A stretch of 64,000 bases of DNA from assembly GCF_003173055.1 (NCBI RefSeq), contig NZ_QGLF01000004.1, positions 62,001 through 126,000 on the forward strand, read 5' to 3'. The notes beneath the pieces are model-generated. The model worked only from the letters and a program-made list of their open reading frames with translations, was not told the DNA's origin and did no database searches. Source of the DNA: Zavarzinia compransoris (lineage in GTDB: Bacteria > Pseudomonadota > Alphaproteobacteria > Zavarziniales > Zavarziniaceae). This document shows positions 18,067 through 28,189 of this stretch, in pieces; within the stretch, counting starts at the first letter, position 1, and every line of letters begins with the position of its first letter. The position numbers were made by a program, and so were the translations under genes.

Positions 18067-18900
18067 ATGGCGGGCGCGGCGGCACGGCTTGCGTTTCTCG
18101 CCGCCGTCCTGGCCGGGACGGCGGCGACGGCCGCGCCGCAGCGCATCGTCTCGATCAATCTCTGCGCCGACGAACTGGTGCTGCAACTGGCCGACCGGGC
18201 GCAGGTGGCCTCCGTCTCCTTCCTGTCGCGGGATCCGGCCGGGTCCAATGTCGCGGCGCTGGCCGCCACGGTGCCGGTCAACCACGGCCAGGCGGAGGAA
18301 ATCATCGCCTCCCGCCCCGACCTGGTCCTTGCCGGGCGCTATACCACCAGGGGCACGGTCGCCCTTCTGAAGCAGGTGGGGCTGTCGGTGGTGGAACTGG
18401 ATGCCCCGGCCACTTTCGACGAGGTGACCGCCCAGATCCGCGCGGTCGCGGCCCTGCTCGGCCATGCCGAGCGAGGCGAGGCGATGGTGGCGGCGATGAT
18501 GGCCGGCCTTGCCGCCGTTACCCCGGTGGAGCGGCCGCTGCGCGCCCTGGTGCTGCGCCCGAACGGTTTCACGGTCGGGCAGGGCTCGCTGGTCGATCAC
18601 CTGATGCGGCGCGCCGGGCTGGTCAACCTCGGCGCCGATCCGGTCCTCGCCACCTATCGCGAATTGCCGCTGGAGGCATTGGTGCTGGCCAAGCCCGACC
18701 TCGTGATCCTGGACGAGGAGGAAGTGCCGGCCCCGGCCCTCGCCTATGACGTGCTGCGCCACCCGGTGCTGCGCAACATGCCGAACCGGATGCAGGCGGC
18801 GGGCCTGCCGTCCCGGCTTTGGACCTGCGCCGGGCCGGCGGTGGTCGAGGCCGTCGCCCGCCTTGCCGAGATCGGCCGCCGCCTGGAAGGAACACCCTGA
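18067..18900 (+). CDS. btuF: Periplasmic cobalamin-binding protein BtuF
   Basis: Class III (TroA/BtuF-type) ABC substrate-binding protein, 277 residues, periplasmic. Signal peptide about residues 1-23 ending ATAAPQR. Family pattern QRIVSINLCADELVLQLAD at the start of the mature protein, then VNHGQAEEIIASRPDLVLAG, a central helix, and a second lobe with DHLMRRAGLVNLG. Start codon 2 bases after the btuB stop; the end overlaps btuC as TGATG. Delivers B12 from BtuB to BtuCD. Confidence 0.9.
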   Translation: MAGAAARLAFLAAVLAGTAATAAPQRIVSINLCADELVLQLADRAQVASVSFLSRDPAGSNVAALAATVPVNHGQAEEIIASRPDLVLAGRYTTRGTVALLKQVGLSVVELDAPATFDEVTAQIRAVAALLGHAERGEAMVAAMMAGLAAVTPVERPLRALVLRPNGFTVGQGSLVDHLMRRAGLVNLGADPVLATYRELPLEALVLAKPDLVILDEEEVPAPALAYDVLRHPVLRNMPNRMQAAGLPSRLWTCAGPAVVEAVARLAEIGRRLEGTP

Positions 18901-19904
18901 TGCCCCGGCGCGAGCCGCCCTACGGCCTGCTGCTGGCCGTTCTTATCCTGGCCACCGGCGGGTTGTTCGCCGCCTCCGTCGCCATCGGCTATGCCCCCTT
19001 CGATCTCGGTGCCGCCTTCGCCGACTGGCTGGCCGGGCGGGAGACGCTGCCCGCCCTGATCCTGGCCGATCTCCGCCTGCCGCGGGCGCTGATGGGCGTT
19101 TTGACCGGCTTCACCCTGGGGCTGGCCGGGGCGGCCTTGCAGGGCCTCCTGCGCAATCCCCTGGCCGAGCCCGGGGTGATCGGGGTGTCCAGCGCGGCGG
19201 CGCTCGGTGCCGTCCTCGTGTTCTATTCCGGGCTGGCCGGGGCCTTCACCCTGGCCCTGCCGCTGGGCGGGATCGCGGGGGCGCTGGTCGCGACCGTGCT
19301 GCTCTATGCCATGGTCGGGCGCGGGGCGGGGACGACGACGCTGGTGCTGGCCGGGGTGGCGATTTCCGCCTTCGCCGGCGCCCTGACCGCGCTCGCCCTC
19401 AATCTCTCGCCCAATCCCTATGCGGTGGTCGAGATCACCTTCTGGCTCATGGGCTCGCTGACCGACCGCAGCATGGATCACGTCATGCTGGCGCTGCCCC
19501 TGATGGCGGTCGGCTGGGCATTGCTGCTGTCGTCCGCCCGCGCGCTCGACGGGCTGTCGCTCGGCGACGATACGGCGACCAGCATGGGCTTCGACCTGAA
19601 GCGCCTGCGCCTGAAGCTCGTGACCGGCACCGCGCTCTCGGTCGGGGCGGCGGTCGCGGTCACCGGGGCGATCGGCTTCATCGGGCTGGTCGTGCCCCAT
19701 GTGCTGCGGCCCTTCGTCGGGCACCGGCCCGGGCGCCTGCTGCTGGTCTCCGGCTTCGGGGGGGCGGCCCTGCTGCTCCTGGCCGATATTGCCGTCCGCC
19801 TGCTCGCGGTGCAGCCGGAACTGAAGCTCGGGGTGCTGACGGCCGTGGTCGGGGCGCCCTTCCTCTTCTCCCTGATCTATCGCCTGCGGCGGGAGGGGGC
19901 GTGA
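18900..19904 (+). CDS. btuC: Vitamin B12 ABC transporter permease BtuC
   Basis: FecCD/BtuC-family inner-membrane permease, 334 residues with about ten hydrophobic segments. Typical blocks: LPRALMGVLTGFTLGLAGAA, LLRNPLAEPGVIGVSSAAAL and GAIGFIGLVVPHVLRPFVGH, which holds the cytoplasmic coupling loop. Start overlaps the btuF stop and its stop overlaps the btuD start. Siderophore permeases belong to the same family, so the B12 call depends on the riboswitch and neighbours. Confidence 0.91.
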   Translation: MPRREPPYGLLLAVLILATGGLFAASVAIGYAPFDLGAAFADWLAGRETLPALILADLRLPRALMGVLTGFTLGLAGAALQGLLRNPLAEPGVIGVSSAAALGAVLVFYSGLAGAFTLALPLGGIAGALVATVLLYAMVGRGAGTTTLVLAGVAISAFAGALTALALNLSPNPYAVVEITFWLMGSLTDRSMDHVMLALPLMAVGWALLLSSARALDGLSLGDDTATSMGFDLKRLRLKLVTGTALSVGAAVAVTGAIGFIGLVVPHVLRPFVGHRPGRLLLVSGFGGAALLLLADIAVRLLAVQPELKLGVLTAVVGAPFLFSLIYRLRREGA

Positions 19905-20701
19905 TGCTGATCGAGGCGACGGGGCTGGCCTGCCGGGCGGGCGACAAGCTGGTGCTGGGCGAGGTCACGCTCTCCTGCCGGCCCGGGGAAATGGTCGGGC
20001 TGATCGGGCCGAACGGCGCGGGCAAGACCACGCTGCTGCGCCATCTGGCCGGGCTGGCGGCGCCGGCGGCGGGCCGCGTCACCTATGACGGCCAGAGCCT
20101 GCGCGAGATGAGCCGGCCGGCGCTGGCCCGGCGCCTTGCCTATCTGGCCCAGGATGCGGACGCCCATTGGCCGATCCGGGTCGACCAATTGGTGCGCCTG
20201 GGGCGCCTGCCGCACCGCCGGCCCCTGTCGGGCGAGACGGCGGCGGATCTTGCCGCCGTCGCCGCCGCGCTGGCCGCGACCGAGACCACGGTGCTCGCCG
20301 CCCGCCGCTTCGACACGCTGTCGGGCGGGGAACGGATGCGGGCCCTGCTGGCCCGGGCCCTGGCGGTCGAGGGCGAAATGCTGCTGGCGGACGAGCCGGT
20401 GGCCGCCCTCGATCCCTATCACCAGTTGCACACCATGGAATTGCTCCGCTCCGTCACCGAAAAGGGGGCGGGGGTGGTGGTCGTGCTGCACGACCTGACC
20501 CTGGCGGCGCGTTTCTGCGACCGCCTGGTGCTGCTGGCCGGGGGCAGGGTGCTGGCCGACGGGCCGGCGGGCGCGGTCCTTTCCGACCGCAACATTGCCG
20601 AGGCCTATCACATCAAGGCCCTGCACGGCGCGGCCGAGGGCCTGTGCTTCACCCTGCCATGGCGGCGGTTGCCGCCGGGTGACGGCCGGGATTTTTCTTG
20701 A
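19904..20701 (+). CDS. btuD: Vitamin B12 ABC transporter ATP-binding protein BtuD
   Basis: ATPase of the cobalamin importer, 265 residues. Walker A GPNGAGKTTLLRHL near residue 35, Q-loop in YLAQDADAHWP, signature LSGGERMRALLARAL, Walker B MLLADEPVAALDP and the switch histidine in VVLHDLTLAARF. Last gene of the btuBFCD operon. Start ATG lies in the GTGATG overlap with btuC. Confidence 0.92.
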   Translation: MLIEATGLACRAGDKLVLGEVTLSCRPGEMVGLIGPNGAGKTTLLRHLAGLAAPAAGRVTYDGQSLREMSRPALARRLAYLAQDADAHWPIRVDQLVRLGRLPHRRPLSGETAADLAAVAAALAATETTVLAARRFDTLSGGERMRALLARALAVEGEMLLADEPVAALDPYHQLHTMELLRSVTEKGAGVVVVLHDLTLAARFCDRLVLLAGGRVLADGPAGAVLSDRNIAEAYHIKALHGAAEGLCFTLPWRRLPPGDGRDFS

Positions 20702-20793
20702 TCCCCGAACAGTGCTTCCGCCGCCGCCGGGTGGACGGGGCGGCAGGCCAGCCTTTAAGGTGCGGTGATGCGTTTGCCCCAAGGAGTGCTGGC

Positions 20794-21201
20794 ATGAAAT
20801 CCAAGGCCGTCCTGACCCATGTCGACGTCGATACCATCCTCGCCGCCGCCCGCGCCGAGGCGCTGGCCAACGGCTGGGCGGTGACGATCGCCGTCGTCGA
20901 CGACGGCGGCCATCTCCTTGGCCTGACCCGGCTCGACGGGGCGCCGGCGCTTTCCGCCTATATCGCGCCGGAAAAGGCCCGCACCGCCGCCCTCGGCCGA
21001 CGCGAAAGCAAGATCTACGAGGATATGATCAACGGCGGCCGGGTGTCCTTCCTCTCGGTGCCCTATATCCAGGGGACGCTGGAAGGCGGTGTGCCCGTGA
21101 TCGTCGACGGCGAGACCATCGCCGCCGTCGGCGTTTCGGGGGTGAAATCCTCGGAAGACGCTCAGATCGCCAAGGCCGGCATCGCCGCCCTGCTCGGCTG
21201 A
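20794..21201 (+). CDS. glcG: GlcG/HbpS-like protein beside malate synthase
   Basis: 135-residue GlcG/HbpS family protein (DUF336). Typical pattern: [24 protein letters not shown], shown here only by its key VVDDGG, then [26 protein letters not shown] and the ending [13 protein letters not shown]. The family binds haem or small molecules in some members; in glycolate operons GlcG has no settled function. AAGGAG at 20781-20786 with 7-base spacing fixes the start. It lies 41 bases before glcB, as in glc operons, but glcDEF are absent here. Confidence 0.82.
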   Translation: MKSKAVLTHVDVDTILAAARAEALANGWAVTIAVVDDGGHLLGLTRLDGAPALSAYIAPEKARTAALGRRESKIYEDMINGGRVSFLSVPYIQGTLEGGVPVIVDGETIAAVGVSGVKSSEDAQIAKAGIAALLG

Positions 21202-21242
21202 ACCCCGCCCGTTCGTTCCCGCTTACCGCCGGAGGGTGCCCC

Positions 21243-23399
21243 ATGACATCCCGCGTTACCCGCCATCGTCTCCAGGTCGCGGCCGAGCTTGCCGCCTTCA
21301 TCGAAGACCGGGCCCTGCCGGGCACGGGCATCGAGGCCGGGGCCTTCTGGGCCGGCCTCGACGCCGTCGCCCATGACCTCGCCCCAAAGAACAAGGCCCT
21401 GCTGGCGAAGCGCGACGATATCCAGGCCCAGATCGACGCCTGGCACCGGGCGAACGGCAAGGGCGACCTTGCCGCCTACAAGGCGTTCCTTTCCGGGATC
21501 GGCTATCTCGCCCCCGTGCCCGAGCATGTCGCCATCGAGACCACGGGCATCGACACGGAAATCTCGGCCCAGGCCGGGCCCCAGCTCGTCGTGCCGGTGA
21601 TGAATGCGCGCTATGCCCTCAATGCCGTGAATGCCCGCTGGGGCAGTCTCTACGATGCCCTCTACGGCACCGACGCCATTCCCGAGACCGGCGGCGCCGG
21701 GAAGGGCCAGGGCTACAACCCGGCCCGGGGCGACAAGGTCATCGCCTATGCCCGCGACGTCCTCGATCTCGCGGCCCCGCTTGCCGGCGGCAGCCACAAG
21801 GATGCCCGCGGCTATGCCATCGCCGGCGGCGCCCTGGTCGCGATCATGGGCGATGGCGAGATCGGCCTCGCCGATCCCGGCCAATATGTCGGCTACGGCG
21901 GCCCGGTGGAGGCGCCCAGCGCGATCCTGCTGGTCAACAACGGGCTGCACATCGAAATCCAGATCGACAAGACCCATCCCATCGGCAGCACCGATCCCGC
22001 CGGGGTGAAGGACCTGCTGGTGGAAGCGGCCCTGACCACGATCATGGACTGCGAGGATTCGGTCGCCGCGGTCGATGCGGCGGACAAGGTCGTCGCCTAT
22101 GGCCATTGGCTGGGCCTGATGCAGGGCACGCTGACGGAAGAGGTGGCGAAGGGCGGCCGGACCTTTACCCGCGCCATGAACCCGGACCGGACCTATGCGA
22201 CGCCGGGGGGCGGCACGCTCACCCTGCCGGGCCGCTCGCTCATGTTCATCCGCAATGTCGGCCACCTGATGACCAACCCGGCGATCCTGCTTGAGGACGG
22301 CAGCGAGATCCCGGAAGGCATATTGGATGCGGTGGTCTCGGTCACGATCGCCAGGCACGACCTGCTGGGCACGGGCCCCTTGCGCAACTCCCGCGCCGGT
22401 TCGATCTATATCGTGAAGCCGAAGATGCATGGGCCGGAAGAGGTGGCCTTCGCCGACGAGCTTTTCGGCCGGGCGGAGGAACTGGCCGGCCTCGCCCCCT
22501 ATACGGTGAAGCTCGGCATCATGGACGAGGAACGCCGGACGACCGTGAACCTGAAGGCCGCTATCGCGGCGGCCAAGCACCGGGTGGCCTTCATCAACAC
22601 GGGCTTCCTGGACCGCACGGGCGACGAGATCCACACCTCGATGGCAGCCGGGCCCATGGTGCGGAAGGGCGCGATGAAATCATCCGCCTGGATTTCGGCC
22701 TACGAGCGGAACAATGTCCTGACCGGCCTTGCCTGCGGGTTGCGCGGCAAGGCGCAGATCGGCAAGGGCATGTGGGCGATGCCGGACCTGATGGGCGAGA
22801 TGCTGAAGCAGAAGATCGCCCACCCCAAGGCCGGGGCCAACACGGCCTGGGTGCCGTCGCCGACGGCGGCGACCCTGCACGCCCTGCATTACCACGAGGT
22901 CGATGTGGCGGAGATCCAGGCCGGGCTGGAAGGCCAGTCGGAAGACGTGCTGGATGCCCTGCTGACCATCCCGGTCGCCACCGACACCAATTGGTCTCCG
23001 GACGAGATCCGGGCGGAACTGGACAATAACGCCCAAGGCATCCTCGGCTACGTGGTGCGCTGGATCGACCAGGGGGTGGGCTGTTCCAAAGTGCCGGACA
23101 TCAACGACATCGGCCTGATGGAAGACCGGGCGACCCTGCGCATCTCCAGCCAGCACATGGCGAACTGGCTGCACCACGGCATCGTGACCGCGGATCAGGT
23201 GCACGAGACGTTCCGGCGCATGGCGGCGGTGGTCGACGGCCAGAATGCGGGCGATCCCCTCTACAAGCCCATGGTGCCGGCCTATGAGGGGAGTGTCGCC
23301 TATCAGGCCGCCCTCGACCTCGTGTTCAAGGGCCGCGAACAGCCGAGCGGCTACACCGAACCCCTGCTGCACAAGTGGCGCCTCGTCGCCAAGGGCTGA
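21243..23399 (+). CDS. glcB: Malate synthase G
   Basis: Condenses glyoxylate with acetyl-CoA to malate (glyoxylate cycle and glycolate use), cytoplasmic. 718 residues, as expected for isoform G. Visible: [17 protein letters not shown] with catalytic acidic residues, the long G-type N-terminal domain, and late [17 protein letters not shown] and [20 protein letters not shown]. Its stop codon directly abuts the stop of the convergent codA gene, forming TGATCA with no spacer, so transcripts must overlap. Confidence 0.95.
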   Translation: MTSRVTRHRLQVAAELAAFIEDRALPGTGIEAGAFWAGLDAVAHDLAPKNKALLAKRDDIQAQIDAWHRANGKGDLAAYKAFLSGIGYLAPVPEHVAIETTGIDTEISAQAGPQLVVPVMNARYALNAVNARWGSLYDALYGTDAIPETGGAGKGQGYNPARGDKVIAYARDVLDLAAPLAGGSHKDARGYAIAGGALVAIMGDGEIGLADPGQYVGYGGPVEAPSAILLVNNGLHIEIQIDKTHPIGSTDPAGVKDLLVEAALTTIMDCEDSVAAVDAADKVVAYGHWLGLMQGTLTEEVAKGGRTFTRAMNPDRTYATPGGGTLTLPGRSLMFIRNVGHLMTNPAILLEDGSEIPEGILDAVVSVTIARHDLLGTGPLRNSRAGSIYIVKPKMHGPEEVAFADELFGRAEELAGLAPYTVKLGIMDEERRTTVNLKAAIAAAKHRVAFINTGFLDRTGDEIHTSMAAGPMVRKGAMKSSAWISAYERNNVLTGLACGLRGKAQIGKGMWAMPDLMGEMLKQKIAHPKAGANTAWVPSPTAATLHALHYHEVDVAEIQAGLEGQSEDVLDALLTIPVATDTNWSPDEIRAELDNNAQGILGYVVRWIDQGVGCSKVPDINDIGLMEDRATLRISSQHMANWLHHGIVTADQVHETFRRMAAVVDGQNAGDPLYKPMVPAYEGSVAYQAALDLVFKGREQPSGYTEPLLHKWRLVAKG

Positions 23400-24671
23400 T
23401 CAGCGGGTGAAGTCGAACGCCTGGGCGCCGGCCCCGAGGTGGAGCAATGCCTCCACCTTCGGGGTTTCGGCGATCACCGTGCCGCCACGGATCACATAGA
23501 GGCGGGCGGGCTTCAGGCGCAGGGCCTCGATCGGGTTGCGCGCCTGAAGGATCACCACGTCGCCCCGCGCGCCCTTGGCGATGCCGTAACCGTCCAGGTG
23601 CAGGACTTTGGCGCCATGGCTGGTGACGGATTGGAACATCGCTGCCATCTCGGCCACCCCGGTCATCTGGCCGACATGGAGGCCCATGCTGGCGACCTCC
23701 AGCATGTCGTGGCTGCCGAGGGGATACCACGGGTCCATCACGCAATCGTGCCCGCAGGCGACATTGAGCCCGGCGGCCAGCAATTCCTTCACCCGGGTCA
23801 TGCCCCGGCGCTTGGGGTAAGTGTCGTGGCGGCCCTGAAGGGTGATGTTGATCAGGGGATTGGCGACGACATGCAGGTCCGCCTCGCGCATGAGGCCGAT
23901 CAGCTTGGAGACATAGTAATTGTCCATGGAATGCATGGAGGTCAGATGCGAGCCGGTGACCCGGCCCTGCAGGCCGAGGCGCGTGGTCTCACAGGTGAGA
24001 CTTTCGACGTGGCGCGACAGGGGATCGTCCGATTCGTCGCAATGCATGTCGACCAGCAGGCCGCGCTTCGCCGCGATCTCGCACAGGGTACGGACCGAGG
24101 CGGCGCCATCGGCCATGGTGCGCTCGAAATGGGGAATGCCGCCGACGACATCGACCCCGCGGTTCAAGGCCCGGGCCAGGTTTTCCGCCGAGCGGCCATA
24201 GCGCAGATAGCCGTCCTGCGGAAAGGCGACCAGTTGCAGGTCGATATAGGGCCGCATCTCCGCCCGCACCTCGAGCAGGGCATCGACCGCCAGCAGGCGG
24301 TCGTCGCAGATATCGACATGGCTGCGGATGGCCAGCGTCCCCCGGGCGATCGCCAGCTTGCAGAAATCGAGGGCGCGGGCCTTGATCGCCGCCACCGTCA
24401 GATGGGGTTTCAACTCGCCCCAGAGCGCGATCCCTTCGAGCAGGGTGCCCGACTGGTTCAGGCGCGGCATGCCCAGGCTGAGGGTCGAATCCATGTGAAA
24501 ATGGCTGTCGACGAAGGGCGGGGTCGCCAGATAACCCTCGCCCTCGATCACGCGGCCGGCCTCGGCGGCGATGGCGGGTGCGACCTCGACGATGATCCCC
24601 TTGTCGATGGCGATGTCGCTGCGGCTGCCGTCGGGCAGGGCGACATTGCGGATCAGGAGATCGAGGCTCAT
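23400..24671 (-). CDS. codA: Cytosine deaminase-like amidohydrolase
   Basis: Amidohydrolase-superfamily deaminase, 423 residues, probably converting cytosine (or a related pyrimidine) to uracil. Metal ligands: SHFHMD at residues 57-59, then HCDESDD and GHDCVMDPWYPLGSHD, all CodA-like. Its ATG overlaps the stop of the upstream permease (ATGA), making it the last gene of a five-gene uptake operon under a RutR-like regulator, which supports a pyrimidine substrate. The exact base is not certain because related isoguanine, creatinine and triazine deaminases share these motifs. Confidence 0.86.
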   Translation of the reverse strand: MSLDLLIRNVALPDGSRSDIAIDKGIIVEVAPAIAAEAGRVIEGEGYLATPPFVDSHFHMDSTLSLGMPRLNQSGTLLEGIALWGELKPHLTVAAIKARALDFCKLAIARGTLAIRSHVDICDDRLLAVDALLEVRAEMRPYIDLQLVAFPQDGYLRYGRSAENLARALNRGVDVVGGIPHFERTMADGAASVRTLCEIAAKRGLLVDMHCDESDDPLSRHVESLTCETTRLGLQGRVTGSHLTSMHSMDNYYVSKLIGLMREADLHVVANPLINITLQGRHDTYPKRRGMTRVKELLAAGLNVACGHDCVMDPWYPLGSHDMLEVASMGLHVGQMTGVAEMAAMFQSVTSHGAKVLHLDGYGIAKGARGDVVILQARNPIEALRLKPARLYVIRGGTVIAETPKVEALLHLGAGAQAFDFTR

Positions 24672-25612
24672 CGTTCCTCCTTCCGGAACGGGGTCAGCAG
24701 GGCGGCGGGGGCCCGGGCATTGCGCGAGACCAGGGCCATGGCGACGATGGTAAGCACGAAGGGCAGCATCAGGAAGACCTGATAGGGCACATCGATCGCG
24801 TTCGACGCCTGAAGGCGCAGTTGCAGCGTATCGATCAGGGCGAAGACCAGGGCGCCCAGGGCGCATTTCCACGGGCTCCACTGCCCGAAGACGACAAGGG
24901 CGATGCACACCCAGCCGCGCCCCGAGATCACCCCGAAGGTGAAGGCGTTGAATTGCGCCATGGTCAGGAAGGCCCCGGCCGCCCCCATCAGGGCGCCCGA
25001 CAGCATCAGCGCCTGATAGCGCGTGGCGGCCACGCCGATGCCGGCCGAATCGGCGGCGCGCGGGTTCTCGCCCACCGCGCGCAGGCTGAGGCCCCAGGGC
25101 GTGCGGTAAAGCACGAAGGCGGCAACCGGCACCGCGACCAGGGCGAGATAGACCAGGGCGAACTGGTCGAACAGCACCGGGCCGATGAAGGGAAGGTCGG
25201 ACAGCAGGGGCAGGGGCACGGTGGTGAAGGCGGTGATCGCCGGCGGCGTGCCCGGCTGGCCGAAGATCAGGCGGTAGAAGAAGAAGGCGAAGCCGGTGCA
25301 CAGCATGGTCACCCCGATCCCGGAGACATGCTGCGACAGCCCCAAAGTAACTGTGAGCACCCCCATGAGCACGCCCATGGCCGCCCCCGTCGCCATGGCG
25401 GCAGCGAGCCCGAGCCAGAGCGAGCCGGTGAAATAAGCGGTCGAAAACCCGGTCATGGCCGAGAGCAGCATGATGCCCTCGATCCCGAGGTTGAGGACCC
25501 CGGCCCGTTCCGCGAACATCTCGCCGAGCGAGGCCAGGATCAGCGGCGTCGCGATGCGCAGCAGGGCGGCGAAAAAGCCGATCTGGAAAATCTGGCCCCA
25601 GATCTCATCCAT
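24668..25612 (-). CDS. Nucleoside-type ABC transporter permease (second)
   Basis: 314-residue inner-membrane permease of the BMP-associated family (branched-chain amino acid permease fold), with about eight hydrophobic segments. Seen: ILASLGEMFAERAGVLNLGI and EGIMLLSAMTGF near the N-terminus, GLSQHVSGIGVTMLCTG, and later GENPRAADSAGI in the coupling region. Overlaps the first permease by 8 bases and codA by 4. Partner of the ATPase and BMP protein for nucleoside or pyrimidine import. Confidence 0.88.
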   Translation of the reverse strand: MDEIWGQIFQIGFFAALLRIATPLILASLGEMFAERAGVLNLGIEGIMLLSAMTGFSTAYFTGSLWLGLAAAMATGAAMGVLMGVLTVTLGLSQHVSGIGVTMLCTGFAFFFYRLIFGQPGTPPAITAFTTVPLPLLSDLPFIGPVLFDQFALVYLALVAVPVAAFVLYRTPWGLSLRAVGENPRAADSAGIGVAATRYQALMLSGALMGAAGAFLTMAQFNAFTFGVISGRGWVCIALVVFGQWSPWKCALGALVFALIDTLQLRLQASNAIDVPYQVFLMLPFVLTIVAMALVSRNARAPAALLTPFRKEER

Positions 25613-26672
25613 GGGCGGCCCCCCGGAAACGCAGGCGATAGCGCGTGAACAGCAGGGCGATCAGCATGGTGATCAGCGCCGTGCCCTGGATGACATCGGC
25701 CAGATAGACCGGGATGCCGGTCGCCCGGCTCATCGCCTCGGCCCCGGTGATGACCACGGCGAAGAAGAAGGCGGCCGGCAGCACCCCCAGCGGGTTGAGC
25801 CCGGCCAGCATGGCGATGACGATCCCGGTATAGCCGTAGCCGGGTGAGATCCCGGCCATCACCTGGTAATGCAGCCCGCCCACTTCGCCGACCCCGGCCA
25901 GCCCGGCCATCGCGCCCGACAGGGCGGCGGTCGCCAGCGTCACCCGCCCGACTGGGAAGCCGGCATAGGCGGCGGCGGTCGTATTCTCCCCCGTCGCGCG
26001 GATGGCGAAGCCGAGGGTGGTGTGACGCATGACGATATGAACGACGGGCACGGCCAGAAAGGCCAGGGCCACGCCCAGGTGCAGGCGGGTGCGCGCCACC
26101 AGGGTCGGGAAACCCGCCTCGTCGCGGATGTCGGGCGAATCCGGATAGCCGGACAAGGGGTCCTTCCACACGCCGTCGAGCAGGGCCATCATGGCGTAGA
26201 AGACGATGAAGTTCAGCAGCAGGCTGACCACCACCTCGTCGACCTTGAAGCGGGTGCGCAGGAGCGCCGGCACCATGGCCCAGGCCGCCCCGGCCAGGGC
26301 GCCGGCCAGGATCATCAGGGGGATCAGGCTTAGGTCCGGCAGGCTTGTCCGCCCGCCGATGAAGGCGGCGGCCATGGCGCCGACCAGCAATTGCCCTTCG
26401 CCGCCGATGTTCCAGAATTTGGCCCGGAAGGCGATGGCGACCGCAAGCCCGGTGAAGATCAGCGGCGCCGCCTTCACCGCCGTCTCGACCAGGGCGAAGC
26501 GCGAGGCGACGGGCGACAGGAAGAGCTTGCCGTAAGCCTCGAACACATTGCCGCCGGCAAGCACGATCAGCCCGGCGCAAAGGACGAGGGTCGCCAGCAC
26601 CGCCGCCAGCGGCAGGGCGGCATAGAACCAGACCGGTGTCGCGGCGCGTTGTTCCAGGCGCAGGCGGATCAT
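25605..26672 (-). CDS. Nucleoside-type ABC transporter permease (first)
   Basis: 355-residue inner-membrane permease. Characteristic blocks are AFRAKFWNIGGEGQLLVGAM, shared by BMP-type transporters, and ATGENTTAAAYAGFPVGRV, followed by several hydrophobic helices. Start overlaps the ATPase stop (ATGA) and its end overlaps the second permease. Forms the heterodimeric channel with the next gene. Confidence 0.88.
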   Translation of the reverse strand: MIRLRLEQRAATPVWFYAALPLAAVLATLVLCAGLIVLAGGNVFEAYGKLFLSPVASRFALVETAVKAAPLIFTGLAVAIAFRAKFWNIGGEGQLLVGAMAAAFIGGRTSLPDLSLIPLMILAGALAGAAWAMVPALLRTRFKVDEVVVSLLLNFIVFYAMMALLDGVWKDPLSGYPDSPDIRDEAGFPTLVARTRLHLGVALAFLAVPVVHIVMRHTTLGFAIRATGENTTAAAYAGFPVGRVTLATAALSGAMAGLAGVGEVGGLHYQVMAGISPGYGYTGIVIAMLAGLNPLGVLPAAFFFAVVITGAEAMSRATGIPVYLADVIQGTALITMLIALLFTRYRLRFRGAAHG

Positions 26673-28183
26673 GCGGCGATCCCTTCGGCGCCGCTCATCA
26701 TCAGGCCGATGCGGGCGACACTGGCTTCGGCGATGGGCAGGGTGCCCATGATCCGGCCCTCGAACATCACGGCGATCCGGTCCGACAGCTGGAACAATTC
26801 CTCCAGGTCCTCGGAAATCACGATGACGGCGCGGCCGGCGGCGCGCAACGCCAGGAATTTCTCGTGGACGAAGCGGGCGGCCCCGACATCCAGGCCCCGG
26901 GTCGGCTGCGCCGCCAGCAGGACCAGGGGATCGCGCGCCAGTTCGCGGGCCAGCAGCGCCTTCTGCAGGTTGCCGCCGGACAAGGTGCCGGTGCGCGCCG
27001 CCGGCCCCGGGGTGCGGATGGCGAAGGCGCGGATCTCGCTTTCGACGAAGCGGCGCACGGCGCCATGGTCGATCAGGCCGAAGCGGCTGAAGGGCCGCGT
27101 CGTGATCCAGGGCAGGACCATGCTGTCGGAAAGCGGCAGGGCGGTGATCAGCCCCGTGGTCATGCGGTCTTCCGGCACGCGGCCGACGCGGCGGGCCTGC
27201 ATGCCCCGGGGCGTGAAGCGTTCCACCGGCCGGCCGTCGATCGTCACCGTGCCGGCGACGGGCGCCAGCATGCCGGCGACGACATCGGCCAGCTCGCGCT
27301 GGCCATTGCCCGAAACCCCGGCGATGCCGAGGATTTCCCCGGCCCGGACCTCGAGGCTGACATCGGCAAGGCGCAGCCGCCGGCCGCCATCGGTCGAGAC
27401 CCGGTCGAGGCTGAGAAGGGGGGCGCCGACCTCGGCCGCGGGCTTTGCCGGCGCGCTCAATTCATGGCCGCACATGAGTTCGGCCAATTGCCGGTCGGTG
27501 ATCGTGTCCGACATGGGCAGGCTGGCGGCGATGCGGCCCTGGCGCAACACGGTGACCCGGGTGGTGAGGGCGCGAACCTCGTGCAGCTTGTGGGAAATGA
27601 AGATGATGCCGAAGCCCTGGGCCGCCATGGCGCGCAGGGCCTGGAACAGGCTTTCCGCCTCCTGCGGGGTCAGGACCGCGGTCGGCTCGTCCAGGATGAC
27701 GATGCGCGCCCCCCGGAACAGGACTTTCAGGATTTCCAGGCGCTGCTGCTGGCCGATGGCAAGGCCGGAAACCAGGGCATCGGGATCGAGGGCGAGGCCG
27801 AAATCCGCCTCCACCCGCCGCAGCCGGGCCAGCGCGCCGGCCCGGTCCAGCCGGCCGCGCCGCCCGGGCAGGCCGATCATCAGGTTTTCGAGCACGGTCA
27901 TGCTCGGCACCAGGTGGAAATGCTGGTGCACCATGCCGATGCCGAGCGCCAGCGCATCGGCCGGCGCATGAATGGCGACGGGCCGGCCGTCGACCAGGAT
28001 CTCGCCCTCGTCGGGCGCATAGGCGCCGAAGAGGATATTCATCAAAGTGGTCTTGCCGGCGCCGTTCTCGCCGAGCAGGCCCAGGATGTCGCCGGGGTCG
28101 AGGCCGAGCCCGACGCGGTCGTTGGCGACGACCGCGCCGAAGCGCTTGGTGATGCCGCGCATTTCCAGCAGGGCATGCGCCAT
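26669..28183 (-). CDS. Nucleoside-type ABC transporter ATP-binding protein (double ATPase)
   Basis: 504 residues with two ABC domains, as in sugar and nucleoside importers. First half: Walker A GLLGENGAGKTTLMNILFG, switch area MVHQHFHLVPSMTVLEN, signature-like SGLAIGQQQRLEILKVL and Walker B IVILDEPTAVLTPQE. Second half: degenerate Walker A GIAGVSGNGQRELADVV and TLSGGNLQKALLARELA. Located 6 bases after the BMP gene. Energises uptake of the BMP-bound substrate. Confidence 0.92.
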   Translation of the reverse strand: MAHALLEMRGITKRFGAVVANDRVGLGLDPGDILGLLGENGAGKTTLMNILFGAYAPDEGEILVDGRPVAIHAPADALALGIGMVHQHFHLVPSMTVLENLMIGLPGRRGRLDRAGALARLRRVEADFGLALDPDALVSGLAIGQQQRLEILKVLFRGARIVILDEPTAVLTPQEAESLFQALRAMAAQGFGIIFISHKLHEVRALTTRVTVLRQGRIAASLPMSDTITDRQLAELMCGHELSAPAKPAAEVGAPLLSLDRVSTDGGRRLRLADVSLEVRAGEILGIAGVSGNGQRELADVVAGMLAPVAGTVTIDGRPVERFTPRGMQARRVGRVPEDRMTTGLITALPLSDSMVLPWITTRPFSRFGLIDHGAVRRFVESEIRAFAIRTPGPAARTGTLSGGNLQKALLARELARDPLVLLAAQPTRGLDVGAARFVHEKFLALRAAGRAVIVISEDLEELFQLSDRIAVMFEGRIMGTLPIAEASVARIGLMMSGAEGIAA

Positions 28184-28189
28184 GCCCGG

